This document shows positions 25,965 through 34,670 of a DNA stretch of 64,000 nt, piece after piece. Position 1 is the first letter of the stretch. Each line of letters begins with the position of its first letter. The notes under the pieces were generated by a model. The model ran no database searches. It saw only the letters and a program-made list of their open reading frames with translations, and had not been told where the DNA came from. A program made the translations under genes and the position numbers. The DNA comes from an uncultured Clostridia bacterium (lineage in GTDB: Bacteria; Bacillota; Clostridia; TANB77; CAG-508), in NCBI GenBank assembly GCA_934167175.1, contig CAKPKF010000006.1:3096-67095 (forward strand), written 5' to 3'.

Positions 25965-26574
25965 ATTAATAAAAGTATTAAAAGCAACTGTTATAAATAT
26001 AATAGTTGCTTTTATAATAGCTATAATAATATTAGAAAGTGTTCAATTAGTTTTAGGTGACAAAATTGATATGGCAATATCACTTGCTAATAATATATCT
26101 ATAGGAGAAAGTGAAAATAGTAAAAAAGAAACTAATTTTAATAAAACTGAAAATAAATTAGAAAATTATCCATCATATGGTTCTAAGTATGCAACAATAA
26201 GCATAGAAGCAATAAATGTTGAATTACCAGTGTATTTCGGAGATACATTAGAAATATTGAAAAAAGGTGTAGGTCATTCAAGTGGAAGTTATTTTCCAGG
26301 GGAATCTGGTTCTATAATATATATGGGACACAATTCTAAAGATAGATTTAGAAAATTTTCTATGTTGCAAAAGGGTGATTTGATAAAAGTAACTACTAAT
26401 TATGGCGAATTTAATTATAGAATATATGATATGAAAATAATAAAAGAAACAGATTTAGAAGAATTACCAATTCAAAAAGAAAAAGAAATTCTAATGATTT
26501 ATACGTGTTATCCATTTAATAATATAGGGTATACAGATCAAAGATATGTTGTTTATGCAAATTTAGAAAAATAG
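25954..26574 (+). CDS. Sortase family transpeptidase
   Basis: Membrane-anchored cysteine transpeptidase that cuts a sorting motif and links the protein to the cell wall. An N-terminal membrane segment spans about residues 12-32, a polar linker follows, and the catalytic domain has His in YMGHNSKDRF, Cys in MIYTCYP and Arg in TDQRYVVYA, the expected His-Cys-Arg set. The length (206) and the pattern resemble class D/E sortases. It overlaps its likely only substrate by 11 bases, so it looks like a dedicated enzyme. LAYTG resembles the LAxTG motif described for class E enzymes. Confidence 0.9.
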   Translation: MQIRLIKVLKATVINIIVAFIIAIIILESVQLVLGDKIDMAISLANNISIGESENSKKETNFNKTENKLENYPSYGSKYATISIEAINVELPVYFGDTLEILKKGVGHSSGSYFPGESGSIIYMGHNSKDRFRKFSMLQKGDLIKVTTNYGEFNYRIYDMKIIKETDLEELPIQKEKEILMIYTCYPFNNIGYTDQRYVVYANLEK

Positions 26575-26588
26575 AAGGAGTTATATAA

Positions 26589-27422
26589 ATGAAAAAAATT
26601 GTATCATATATTATATGTATTATATTAGTAGCCATAATACTAGTGGCAACTGCAATTCATATTGCATCCAATACAGTATTAAATAAAAATTATGTTTTAG
26701 AAAAACTAGATAATAACAATTATTATGAAAAAACATATGATAATATAAAATCAAGTTTTTCACAATATATTTTACAATCTGGATTAGATGAAAATGTTAT
26801 AGAGAATTTATATACAAAAGAGCAAATAAAAGAAGATGTAGATATAGTTATATCTAATATATATTCTGATGAAAATCAAAAAGTAGATACCAATAAAATA
26901 AAAAACAATATGGAATCTAATATAAATAAATATTTAGAAGATAATAATATAAAATTAAATGCTACACAAAAAAAATCCATAGACAAATTTATTGAAACTA
27001 TTGAAAGAACTTATGAAGAAGAAATTTCATATTCTGCGTATTTAAATAAAATAGGAAATAAAGTATACAAAATAAATAAAATAATTGAGAAAATGCAACC
27101 AGTTATATATGGAAGCATAATTGCATTATTTTTAATATTGATACTTATTAATGTAAAAGAAATTTCATTTGGAATTAATTATGCAGGAGTAACAATATTA
27201 TCTAGTGGAATAGCAAATATACTAATAAAAATGTACATAAATTCAAAAATAAATATTAATAAAATAATGATAATAAATGAAGATATATCCAAGATTGTTA
27301 TAAATATATTAAATGAAATAGTGAACTACATTCAAAATTATGGTTTAGTTATGGTTGCAATAGGTCTAGCAATTGTAATATTAGCAAGTTTTATTAGAAA
27401 TAGTAAAACAGAAGAAATGTAA
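26589..27422 (+). CDS. Uncharacterised membrane protein of the sortase operon
   Basis: I do not recognise the family. It has 277 residues: one membrane segment at the N terminus (about 4-26), then an external region of about 140 residues rich in Asn, Lys and Glu with likely helices, then three more hydrophobic segments (about 173-192, 197-215 and 250-268). The ATG follows AAGGAG, 15 bases after the sortase stop, so it is the third gene of that operon. It may help present or process the anchored protein; this rests on position only. Confidence 0.65.
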   Translation: MKKIVSYIICIILVAIILVATAIHIASNTVLNKNYVLEKLDNNNYYEKTYDNIKSSFSQYILQSGLDENVIENLYTKEQIKEDVDIVISNIYSDENQKVDTNKIKNNMESNINKYLEDNNIKLNATQKKSIDKFIETIERTYEEEISYSAYLNKIGNKVYKINKIIEKMQPVIYGSIIALFLILILINVKEISFGINYAGVTILSSGIANILIKMYINSKININKIMIINEDISKIVINILNEIVNYIQNYGLVMVAIGLAIVILASFIRNSKTEEM

Positions 27423-27450
27423 TTAAAGTAAAGAAAAAAGATAAAAACTA

Positions 27451-27480
27451 TTGCAAAAATTGTCGTATTATATATATAAT
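27451..27480 (+). promoter_or_regulatory. Probable promoter of the CpsC-CpsD-CpsB-like operon
   Basis: TTGCAA, 18-base spacer, TATAAT (27475-27480). About 100 bases of leader follow before the ATG at 27581; I see no known riboswitch there. Confidence 0.5.
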
Positions 27481-27580
27481 ATAAAATATTGTATTTACAC
27501 AAAGACGCAATTTTATATGCGCTGAAAAGAAATATAAAAGTTACTGATGCAAATTTTACTCGAAAGAAACAGGGGGAGAA

Positions 27581-28306
27581 ATGGAAGAATTAGATTTAAA
27601 AGAATTATTAAATATCTTTTGGACGAAAAGGGGAGCAATATTAATAATAATAATGATTTTCGCTGGGATTGGTGTAGTATATTCATATTGTGTGGTGACA
27701 CCAAAATATAAATCATCTACGACATTAGTATTAGCAAAAGCAGAACCAAATGGGACAGAGACAAATAATAATGCAGTGTCCACAGAATCTATTACTCAAA
27801 CGGAAATTACATTAAATCAAAAATTAATATCTACATATAGTGAAGTAGTAAAAAGCAAAAATGTATTAAGGCAAGTAATTAATAACTTAAATTTAAAAAA
27901 TTTAGAAGAAGATGAACTGAAAAAAAATGTAACGGTAAGTTCTGTTAAAGATACTGAGCTTATAGAGATTACTGTTACAAATAATGATGCAGAATATGCA
28001 CATAAAATTGCAAATGAAGTAGCGAAAGTATTTACGCAAAAAGTAGCAGAGGTATATAATATAAATAATGTTCATGTGTTAGATGAAGCAGAAGTTGCTA
28101 GTTTACCATGCAATATAAATCATATGAAAGACATAGTTATATTTGTATTTATAGGTGTTGTAATTGCTTCTATGTATGTACTGATTTCAAATATGTTAGA
28201 CAATACAATAAAAACAGTGGAAGATATTGAGGAAAAAATTAAATTACCAGTATTAGCTGTTATGCCTGTATATGATTTTAATAGTAAAGGTGGTAAGAAA
28301 AAATGA
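27581..28306 (+). CDS. Wzz/CpsC-like polysaccharide chain-length regulator and kinase activator
   Basis: Membrane adaptor of a BY-kinase system, involved in polymerisation and export of a surface polysaccharide. It has 241 residues. ELDLKELLNIFWTKRG precedes the first membrane segment (about 20-38), the extracellular part has a Wzz domain, and the second segment lies at about 183-203. The short cytoplasmic tail (VEDIEEKIKLPVLAVMPVYD) is the part that contacts the kinase in homologues. GGGGGAG precedes the ATG. Its stop overlaps the next start (ATGA). Confidence 0.85.
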   Translation: MEELDLKELLNIFWTKRGAILIIIMIFAGIGVVYSYCVVTPKYKSSTTLVLAKAEPNGTETNNNAVSTESITQTEITLNQKLISTYSEVVKSKNVLRQVINNLNLKNLEEDELKKNVTVSSVKDTELIEITVTNNDAEYAHKIANEVAKVFTQKVAEVYNINNVHVLDEAEVASLPCNINHMKDIVIFVFIGVVIASMYVLISNMLDNTIKTVEDIEEKIKLPVLAVMPVYDFNSKGGKKK

Positions 28307-29286
28307 GAAGAGAATTAGTAACATATAAAACTCCGAAAGCGTCTGTTTCTGAAACATTTAGAACACTAAGAACAAACATACAATTTATGAGCACGAATAA
28401 AGGTTTAAAAACTTTACTAGTAACAAGTACTATGCCAGGAGAAGGAAAAAGTTGGGTTTCTGCTAACTTAGCAGTAGCTTTTGCACAAGCAGGAAAAAGA
28501 GTTGTTTTAGTTGACAGTGATATGAGAAAAGGTAGACAATATTCTATATTTGGAACATTGTCAAGACCAGGACTTTCAAATTATTTATCTGGCATGGATT
28601 CAGAGGGAAGAGATAGTGCAAATTCAATTACAAATTATATACAAGAAACAGAGGTAGAAAATTTATTTTTGATACCAGCAGGAAGTGTACCTCCAAATCC
28701 ATCAGAATTACTAGTTTCAAATCAAATGATTAATATGCTAAATCAATTAAAGCAATTATGTGATTTAGTAATATTGGACGGTACTCCAACTCAGCTTGTA
28801 ACAGACTCAGTAATACTATCTAGATTAGTGGATGCAACACTAATAGTAACTTCATACAAAGAAACAAAAATTGAAAACTTAGACAATGCAAAAAAAAGCA
28901 TAGAAAATGTAGGTGGCAATATTGTTGGAGTAGTATTAAACAAATTTCCAATATCATTGAAAAAATATGACAATTTATATTATGGAAAAAGCAGTAGCAC
29001 AAGAGGCAGAAGGGGCAATAAAAATAGAAAAAAAAGAGATAGTGATATAGAGAGAATGTTTAAAGACAAAAAAAATGCAAACAACGTAAATACTAGAAAT
29101 ATAGATGAAAAGTTAAAATTTCAAAATTCAAATAAACTAAAAGAAAGCATAAATGTAAAAGATGATGAAAAAGTAAGTCAAAATGAAAATAAACTAGACA
29201 GCAAAACTGAGAGCATAATAAATCAAATAAATAAGTATTTGGATGATGAAAAGAATAAATTACAATCAAAAGGAGATACTAAATGA
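28303..29286 (+). CDS. BY-kinase, CpsD/CapB-like tyrosine kinase
   Basis: Bacterial tyrosine kinase that autophosphorylates and controls polysaccharide synthesis with its membrane partner. Walker A is MPGEGKSWVSANLA, Walker A' VVLVDSDMRKG and Walker B LVILDGTPT. SETFRTLRTNIQFMS at the N terminus is the usual partner-contact region. The C terminus has YDNLYYG but then a long tail of about 90 charged residues instead of a compact Tyr cluster, which is unusual. The gene overlaps both neighbours by 4 bases, so the three are translationally coupled. Confidence 0.88.
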   Translation: MRRELVTYKTPKASVSETFRTLRTNIQFMSTNKGLKTLLVTSTMPGEGKSWVSANLAVAFAQAGKRVVLVDSDMRKGRQYSIFGTLSRPGLSNYLSGMDSEGRDSANSITNYIQETEVENLFLIPAGSVPPNPSELLVSNQMINMLNQLKQLCDLVILDGTPTQLVTDSVILSRLVDATLIVTSYKETKIENLDNAKKSIENVGGNIVGVVLNKFPISLKKYDNLYYGKSSSTRGRRGNKNRKKRDSDIERMFKDKKNANNVNTRNIDEKLKFQNSNKLKESINVKDDEKVSQNENKLDSKTESIINQINKYLDDEKNKLQSKGDTK

Positions 29287-30056
29287 TAGACTTACATTCA
29301 CATATAATACCTAAAATAGATGATGGTTCTGGAAGCATAGAAGAAACATTTAATATATTAAAAGAGGCAGTAAACAATGGCTTTACTGATATAATTTCTA
29401 CGTCACATTACATAGAAAACTATTATGAAGCAGATGTAGAAGAAAGAAAAGCATGGATTACTGCACTTCAAATGAATTTAAATGAAAAAAAAATACCAAT
29501 TAATTTGCATATTGGAACAGAAGCATATGCAAGTTTAGAATTAAAACAATTTGTAAAAGACAAAAAAGTGGCAACATTAAGTAATAGTAGATACTTATTA
29601 TTTGAACTGCCAATGAATAGTAAACCAAAATATCTAGAAGAAGTAATATATGATATTATAGATTTAAAATTAATACCTATAATAGCACATCCAGAAAGAT
29701 ATGCATATGTGCAACAAAATCCCAATATGCTTATAGAATTAATAAACAAAGGAGTAATGTTTCAATCTAATTTTGGAAGTATTATTGGTTTATATGGGAA
29801 AAATGCCAAAAACACAGTAGAAAAGTTATTAAAAAGTGATATGATACACTTTTTAGGAACGGATACGCATAAACAAAACACTATATATCCAATGATAAAT
29901 GAAATATTGATTAAATTAGAAAAAACGATAGGAAAAGATAAAATAAAACAACTTACAGAGACTAATCCAAGATTAGTTTTGGAAAACAAAAGAATAGAAA
30001 TGGAAGAACCAAAAGAAATAAAAAAAAGTTTTTTTGATAAAATTAGAATTAGATAA
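29283..30056 (+). CDS. PHP-family tyrosine phosphatase, CpsB/YwqE-like
   Basis: Metal-dependent phosphatase expected to dephosphorylate the kinase encoded just upstream. The PHP metal motif DLHSHIIPKIDDGS is at the N terminus, STSHYIENYYE follows, and HPERYAYVQ and FLGTDTHK give the later metal ligands. It has 257 residues, typical of CpsB. The ATGA overlap with the kinase gene completes a CpsC-CpsD-CpsB module with genes in a different order from Streptococcus. glmM follows after 19 bases, linking the module to envelope sugar supply. Confidence 0.9.
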   Translation: MIDLHSHIIPKIDDGSGSIEETFNILKEAVNNGFTDIISTSHYIENYYEADVEERKAWITALQMNLNEKKIPINLHIGTEAYASLELKQFVKDKKVATLSNSRYLLFELPMNSKPKYLEEVIYDIIDLKLIPIIAHPERYAYVQQNPNMLIELINKGVMFQSNFGSIIGLYGKNAKNTVEKLLKSDMIHFLGTDTHKQNTIYPMINEILIKLEKTIGKDKIKQLTETNPRLVLENKRIEMEEPKEIKKSFFDKIRIR

Positions 30057-30075
30057 CAAAATAGGAGGATTTTAT

Positions 30076-31440
30076 ATGAGAAAATATTTTGGAACAGATG
30101 GAATAAGAAGAATTGCGAATACAGAACTTTCACCAGAACTTGTATATAAAGTTGCCAAAGCAGGTGCATATGTACTTTCTAAACATACGGATCATGCACC
30201 AAACATATTGATAGGAAGAGATCCAAGAATATCTGGAACTTTAATAGAAAGTGCTATGGTAGCGGGATTTTTAAGTTATGGGGCAAATGTTAAAGTATTA
30301 GGAGTAATGCCAACACCAGCAGTTGCATACTTAACAAGAAAATTAAATGCAGATGCAAGTGTTGTTATATCAGCATCTCATAATACATATGAATTTAATG
30401 GAGTTAAATATTTCAGTAATAAAGGAATGAAAATTTCAGATGAAATAGAAGAAGAAATAGAAGATGTTATGGAATCAGGAAAACTAGATGAACTAACAGC
30501 TGTGAATGATAAAATAGGTGTTTCAGAAAATAGAGAAGACTTAATAAATGAATATGTGTATTTCTTTAGAAAAAATTTTGATGAAAAAATAGAAAAATAT
30601 AATAGAAAGGATTTTGTTGTAGGAATTGACACAGCTAATGGTGCAACATATAAAGTTGCTGAAAAAGTTTTTAGTGCATTAGGTATAAAATATAAGATAA
30701 TAAACAATAATCCAGATGGAATAAATATAAACAGAGATTGTGGTTCAACACATATCGAAGGATTAAAAAAATTAGTACTAGAAGAAAAATTAAGTTTAGG
30801 TATTGCTTATGATGGTGATGGAGATAGATGTCTAGCTATAGATGAAAAAGGTAACCTAATGGATGGAGATATAATTTTAGCAATATTATCTAGACAATTA
30901 AAAAGACAAGAGAAACTAAATAATAATACACTTGTTGCAACAGTTATGAGTAATTTGGGATTAAATAAATTTGCTGAAAAAGAAGGAATGACTTTTAAAC
31001 AAACCAAGGTTGGAGATAGATATGTACTAGAAGAAATGTTGAAAAATAATTATAACCTAGGCGGAGAACAATCAGGTCATGTAATATTATTAGATTATAA
31101 TCCAACAGGTGATGGAATATTGACATCATTGATGCTTATACAAGTGCTATTGGAAAATAATTTAAGAGCGTCAGAAGCAGCTTCAATAGTAAATATATAT
31201 CCACAGGTATTAATAAATGCTAAAGTGGCATCAGAAAAAAAATATGATTATGACAAAAATGAAATAATAAAAAAAGAAATAGAAAAATTAGAAAAAGAAT
31301 TTGCTGATAATGGTAGAGTTTTAATAAGAGCATCAGGAACAGAGCCGTTAGTCAGAGTGATGATAGAAGGAGAAGATAAAGAGTACATTACATCTAAAGC
31401 TAAAGCTTTGGTAGATTGTATAGAAAAAAACTTAAGATAA
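30076..31440 (+). CDS. glmM: Phosphoglucosamine mutase
   Basis: Converts glucosamine-6-P to glucosamine-1-P for UDP-GlcNAc and peptidoglycan. It opens RKYFGTDGIRRIAN; the phosphoserine loop is SASHNTYEFNGVKYF, the Mg loop DGDGDRC, the sugar loop GGEQSGH and the phosphate loop RASGTEPLVRVMIEG. It has 454 residues. The frame runs back to 30034, but TAGGAGG 8 bases before the ATG at 30076 decides the start. Confidence 0.97.
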   Translation: MRKYFGTDGIRRIANTELSPELVYKVAKAGAYVLSKHTDHAPNILIGRDPRISGTLIESAMVAGFLSYGANVKVLGVMPTPAVAYLTRKLNADASVVISASHNTYEFNGVKYFSNKGMKISDEIEEEIEDVMESGKLDELTAVNDKIGVSENREDLINEYVYFFRKNFDEKIEKYNRKDFVVGIDTANGATYKVAEKVFSALGIKYKIINNNPDGININRDCGSTHIEGLKKLVLEEKLSLGIAYDGDGDRCLAIDEKGNLMDGDIILAILSRQLKRQEKLNNNTLVATVMSNLGLNKFAEKEGMTFKQTKVGDRYVLEEMLKNNYNLGGEQSGHVILLDYNPTGDGILTSLMLIQVLLENNLRASEAASIVNIYPQVLINAKVASEKKYDYDKNEIIKKEIEKLEKEFADNGRVLIRASGTEPLVRVMIEGEDKEYITSKAKALVDCIEKNLR

Positions 31441-31453
31441 AGGAGTGATGAGA

Positions 31454-31792
31454 GTGGTTTTTATAGACCTTACAAACCCAATTTTGTTAATAACTTTTTT
31501 AGCAGTTGTTACATTATTTATAGTTGTAGGAAGAAGAACAAGAACGAGCATTCTTCCAGCAATTGGAGGGATATTTTCATTGACATCATTAGTTGTTCAT
31601 GCAATGCAATTATTGACTTTAAGTGCATTTAATTCATATTTAATAAAACCTATAGCTATTTCTATGATTATTGATTTAGGACTAATTGCAATTTCATTTT
31701 TAGCATATCTATGGGTAGATAGTATTGAAGCAAAATTAAAAAAAACTAAGAGTTATGGAGATTCTTTAGATTGGCTTTGGAAAAAGGTATAG
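31454..31792 (+). CDS. Small membrane protein after glmM, unknown function
   Basis: About 112 residues with three hydrophobic segments (about 7-25, 36-52 and 66-86), a short RRTRTS loop and a positively charged C-terminal tail ending LDWLWKKV. I do not recognise a characterised family. Start choice is uncertain: AAGGAG ends at 31444, so GTG 31454 has good spacing, while ATG 31448 and GTG 31445 are too close. It follows glmM by 13 bases and ends in a terminator, so it closes that operon. Confidence 0.6.
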   Translation: MVFIDLTNPILLITFLAVVTLFIVVGRRTRTSILPAIGGIFSLTSLVVHAMQLLTLSAFNSYLIKPIAISMIIDLGLIAISFLAYLWVDSIEAKLKKTKSYGDSLDWLWKKV

Positions 31793-31793
31793 A

Positions 31794-31834
31794 TTAAAAA
31801 TGCGCATCATAAATTATATGATACGCATTTTTGT
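31794..31834 (+). terminator. Terminator after the glmM operon
   Basis: AAAAATGCG-ATCATA pairs with TATGAT-CGCATTTTT with one mismatch, loop AATTA, ending in T. Confidence 0.82.
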
Positions 31835-31859
31835 GAGAAAATAAAAAGGAGAAATTAAA

Positions 31860-32531
31860 ATGGGGAAATTATTTGTAATAGATGGAACAGATGCAAGTGG
31901 AAAACAAACACAATTAAATAAACTAAAAGAAAGATTTGACAATGAAAAAATAGAATACAAAACAGTGAGCTTTCCAAATTATGATAGTCCATCATCAAGT
32001 TTAGTAAAAATGTATTTATCAGGTGAATTTGGACAAGATGCTAAAATGGTTAGTCCATATATTGCATCTACATTTTATGCTGCAGATAGATATGCTACAT
32101 ATAAAAAAGAATTAGAGGAATATTATAATAATGGAGGAATAATATTAGCAGATAGATATACTACAGCTAATATGGTTCATCAATCCGGAAAAATAAAAGA
32201 TAAAAAGGAAAGAGAAAAGTTTCTTGATTGGTTGTGGGATTTTGAATTTAATTTATATAAAATACCAATACCTACAAAAACATTCTTTTTAAATATGCCT
32301 CCAAAATATGCTTTTGAATTAATGGCAGATAGAGAAAATAAATTTACACACGAATCTAAAAAAGACATACATGAAAAAGATAAAAATCATATAATAGACA
32401 GTTATAATGCGGCATGCGAACTAGTTGATAAATATGGTTGGCATGAGATAAAATGCATAGCAAATGATAAAATAAGAAAAATAGAAGATATCCATGAAGA
32501 AATTTATGCTACAATAAAAGAGTTAATATAA
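31860..32531 (+). CDS. Thymidylate kinase-like nucleoside monophosphate kinase
   Basis: Predicted to phosphorylate dTMP (or a related nucleotide) with ATP. The P-loop DGTDASGKQTQ is at about residues 8-18, and the DR motif is ADRYTTANMVHQSGK. The LID-like region carries DRENKFTHESKKDIHE. It has 223 residues, near the usual length. The sequence differs from standard Tmk (long FDFEFNLYKIPIPTKTFFL region) and resembles the clostridial dTMP kinase branch. AAAGGAG precedes the ATG. Confidence 0.85.
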   Translation: MGKLFVIDGTDASGKQTQLNKLKERFDNEKIEYKTVSFPNYDSPSSSLVKMYLSGEFGQDAKMVSPYIASTFYAADRYATYKKELEEYYNNGGIILADRYTTANMVHQSGKIKDKKEREKFLDWLWDFEFNLYKIPIPTKTFFLNMPPKYAFELMADRENKFTHESKKDIHEKDKNHIIDSYNAACELVDKYGWHEIKCIANDKIRKIEDIHEEIYATIKELI

Positions 32532-32627
32532 TTATTGAAAAGTGAATAATAAAATGGTAGAATAAATGGGTATTTAAAGTTGGAATGCTAAAATCAATAA
32601 TAAATTTTATTTATAAAAGGAGAAAGT

Positions 32628-33602
32628 ATGGATAATATTAAGATATTTGCGTGCAGTAAATATGCAGAACCATTTGCAGAAGAAATTTGTGAATGCTTAG
32701 ATATAGAGTTGGGAAAAATTAACTCAATGAAATTTAAGAATGATAATAATTTTGTTCAAATTTTAGAAACTGTAAGAGAAAAAGATGTATATTTAATTCA
32801 ATCAAATGTACCACCAGTTAATGAAAGAATAATGGAATTATTAATAACTATAGATGCAGTAAAAAGGGCATCAGCAAAAAAAATAAATGTTGTATTACCA
32901 TATTATATGTATTCAAGATCAGATAAAAAAGATCAACCACGCGTTCCAATAACTGCAAAATTAATAGCAAAATTAATTGAAGCAGCAGGTGCAACAAGAG
33001 TTATAACGTGTGACTTGCATAATCCAGCAATTGAGGGATATTTTGAAAAAATAAATTGCGATAGACTATCAGCAGAAAGATTACTAGAAAAATATTTCCT
33101 AGATAAAAAAATGGAAAATATGGTAATTGTTGCAACAGATGCAGGAAGTTCAAAAAAGGCATATAAATACTCAGAATTTTTTAATTGTCCAATAGCAATG
33201 TTAGATAAAAGAAGGACTGGAAATGATGATAAAGCTATAGCAACTACAATTATTGGAGATGTAAAAGGAAAAAATGCTATAATATTTGATGACGAAATAG
33301 ATACAGCAGGCTCAATGTTAGAAACAGTAAAAATATTGGAAAAATATGGAGCAAAAAAAATATATGCAGGTTGTACACATGGAGTACTTTCTGATAAAGC
33401 AATAGAAAAAATAGAAAAATCACCAATAGAGGAATTAGTAATAACTAACACGATTCCTCTTACAAAAGAAAAACAAATACGAAAAATTAAAGTCGTATCA
33501 ATTGCACCACTATTTGCAGAGACAATAAGAAGATTAAATAGAAAATTGCCGTTAGGCGAAATATTAAGTGGAAATATAGGAATGGGGGAAAAAAATGGAT
33601 AA
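32628..33602 (+). CDS. prs: Ribose-phosphate pyrophosphokinase
   Basis: Makes PRPP from ribose-5-P and ATP. Landmarks are the flexible-loop region PYYMYSRSDKKDQPRVPITAKL, CDLHNPAIEGYF, and the PRPP loop IIFDDEIDTAGSM. It has 324 residues. The sequence is divergent from Bacillus Prs (HSLSQPVNE replaced, YMYSRSDKK instead of YARQDRK), so it may be a second Prs branch. It overlaps the following glycosyltransferase by 8 bases. AAAGGAG precedes the ATG. Confidence 0.92.
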   Translation: MDNIKIFACSKYAEPFAEEICECLDIELGKINSMKFKNDNNFVQILETVREKDVYLIQSNVPPVNERIMELLITIDAVKRASAKKINVVLPYYMYSRSDKKDQPRVPITAKLIAKLIEAAGATRVITCDLHNPAIEGYFEKINCDRLSAERLLEKYFLDKKMENMVIVATDAGSSKKAYKYSEFFNCPIAMLDKRRTGNDDKAIATTIIGDVKGKNAIIFDDEIDTAGSMLETVKILEKYGAKKIYAGCTHGVLSDKAIEKIEKSPIEELVITNTIPLTKEKQIRKIKVVSIAPLFAETIRRLNRKLPLGEILSGNIGMGEKNG

Positions 33603-34542
33603 AATAGCAGTTTTAATTCCGTGTTATAATGAAAGCAAAACAATAAAAAAAGTAGTAGAGGATTTTAGAAAAGAATTACCAGAAGCAACAATTTATGTAT
33701 ATGATAATAACTCAAAAGATGGAACAGATAAAATTGCCAAAGAGGCAGGAGCTATCGTTAGATATGAAAGAAAGCAAGGAAAAGGTAATGTAATTAGAAG
33801 TATGTTTCGTGACATTGATGCAGAATGTTATATCATGACAGATGGCGATGATACATACCCAGCAGAATACGCAAGAAAAATGTGTGAATGTGTTTTAAAT
33901 AGAGATGTTGATATGGTTGTAGGTGACCGATTGTCTTCAACATACTTTACTGAAAATAAAAGACCATTCCATAATTTGGGAAACGTATTAGTAAGAAGAT
34001 TAATCAACATGATTTATAAAAGTGATATTCGTGATGTAATGACAGGGTATAGAGCATTTAGTTATAGATTTGTAAAAACATTCCCAGTATTATCAAAAGG
34101 TTTTGAAATAGAAACTGAGATGACAATTCATACACTAGATAAAAATATGGGGATAGAGAATGTTATTATAGAATACAGAGATAGACCAGAAGGTAGCGAA
34201 TCAAAATTAAATACATATTCTGATGGAATGAAAGTAATAAAAACAATAGTAGGTCTTTATAAAAATTATAAACCATTATCATTTTTTATGTTAGTAACAT
34301 TAATCTTATTTTTAATTGGATTAGGATTTTTAACTCCTGTTCTAATAGATTATATAAATACAGGTCTAGTACCTAAAATGCCATCTTTTGTTGCCAGTGT
34401 ATTTTTCTTTATATGTGGCATACAGTCATTTTTCGGTGGTTTAATTTTAGAGACATTAGTAAAAATAAATAAGCAAGATTTTGAGATAAAATTAAATGAA
34501 TATGCGGACAAGTTTAATAAATTAAAAAAAGAGCAAAATTAA
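33595..34542 (+). CDS. Family 2 glycosyltransferase with C-terminal membrane anchor (DPM1/GtrB-like)
   Basis: Transfers a sugar from a nucleotide donor, probably to a polyprenyl phosphate. The GT-A domain occupies about residues 1-230: AVLIPCYNESKTI, DNNSKDGT, the DxD-like DGDDTYP, VVGDRLSS and MTGYRAFSYRF. Two membrane helices follow (about 235-255 and 270-290), and a short cytoplasmic tail ends the protein. Its start lies inside the end of prs (8-base overlap), so it is in the same operon. The sugar is unknown. Confidence 0.9.
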   Translation: MDKIAVLIPCYNESKTIKKVVEDFRKELPEATIYVYDNNSKDGTDKIAKEAGAIVRYERKQGKGNVIRSMFRDIDAECYIMTDGDDTYPAEYARKMCECVLNRDVDMVVGDRLSSTYFTENKRPFHNLGNVLVRRLINMIYKSDIRDVMTGYRAFSYRFVKTFPVLSKGFEIETEMTIHTLDKNMGIENVIIEYRDRPEGSESKLNTYSDGMKVIKTIVGLYKNYKPLSFFMLVTLILFLIGLGFLTPVLIDYINTGLVPKMPSFVASVFFFICGIQSFFGGLILETLVKINKQDFEIKLNEYADKFNKLKKEQN

Positions 34543-34595
34543 AATAGAGAACAGTGATAAGTTTGACGATTAAGGCTTGTTTAAATGTTAAACGC

Positions 34596-34624
34596 TTGAA
34601 AAATGCAGAAATTCACGGTATAAT
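34596..34624 (+). promoter_or_regulatory. Promoter of gltX
   Basis: TTGAAA (34596-34601), 17-base spacer, perfect TATAAT (34619-34624), 46 bases before the gltX ATG. It lies inside the open frame that extends upstream of gltX, which shows that the extension is not translated. Confidence 0.78.
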
Positions 34625-34670
34625 ATATAAAGTTGTAAGTTATAAAAATAAAGAAAGGTTTGATAAAAAA

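Noticed and set aside
27481..27580. Cyclic di-GMP or other riboswitch before the CpsC-like gene
   Set aside because: A short GACGCAA stretch recalls the GEMM core, but the required stems and tetraloop-receptor elements are not present.
32933..33643. Minus-strand open frame of 236 codons
   Set aside because: It is a shadow of prs and the glycosyltransferase; its Ser/Phe/Ile-rich translation has no family features and no ribosome-binding site.
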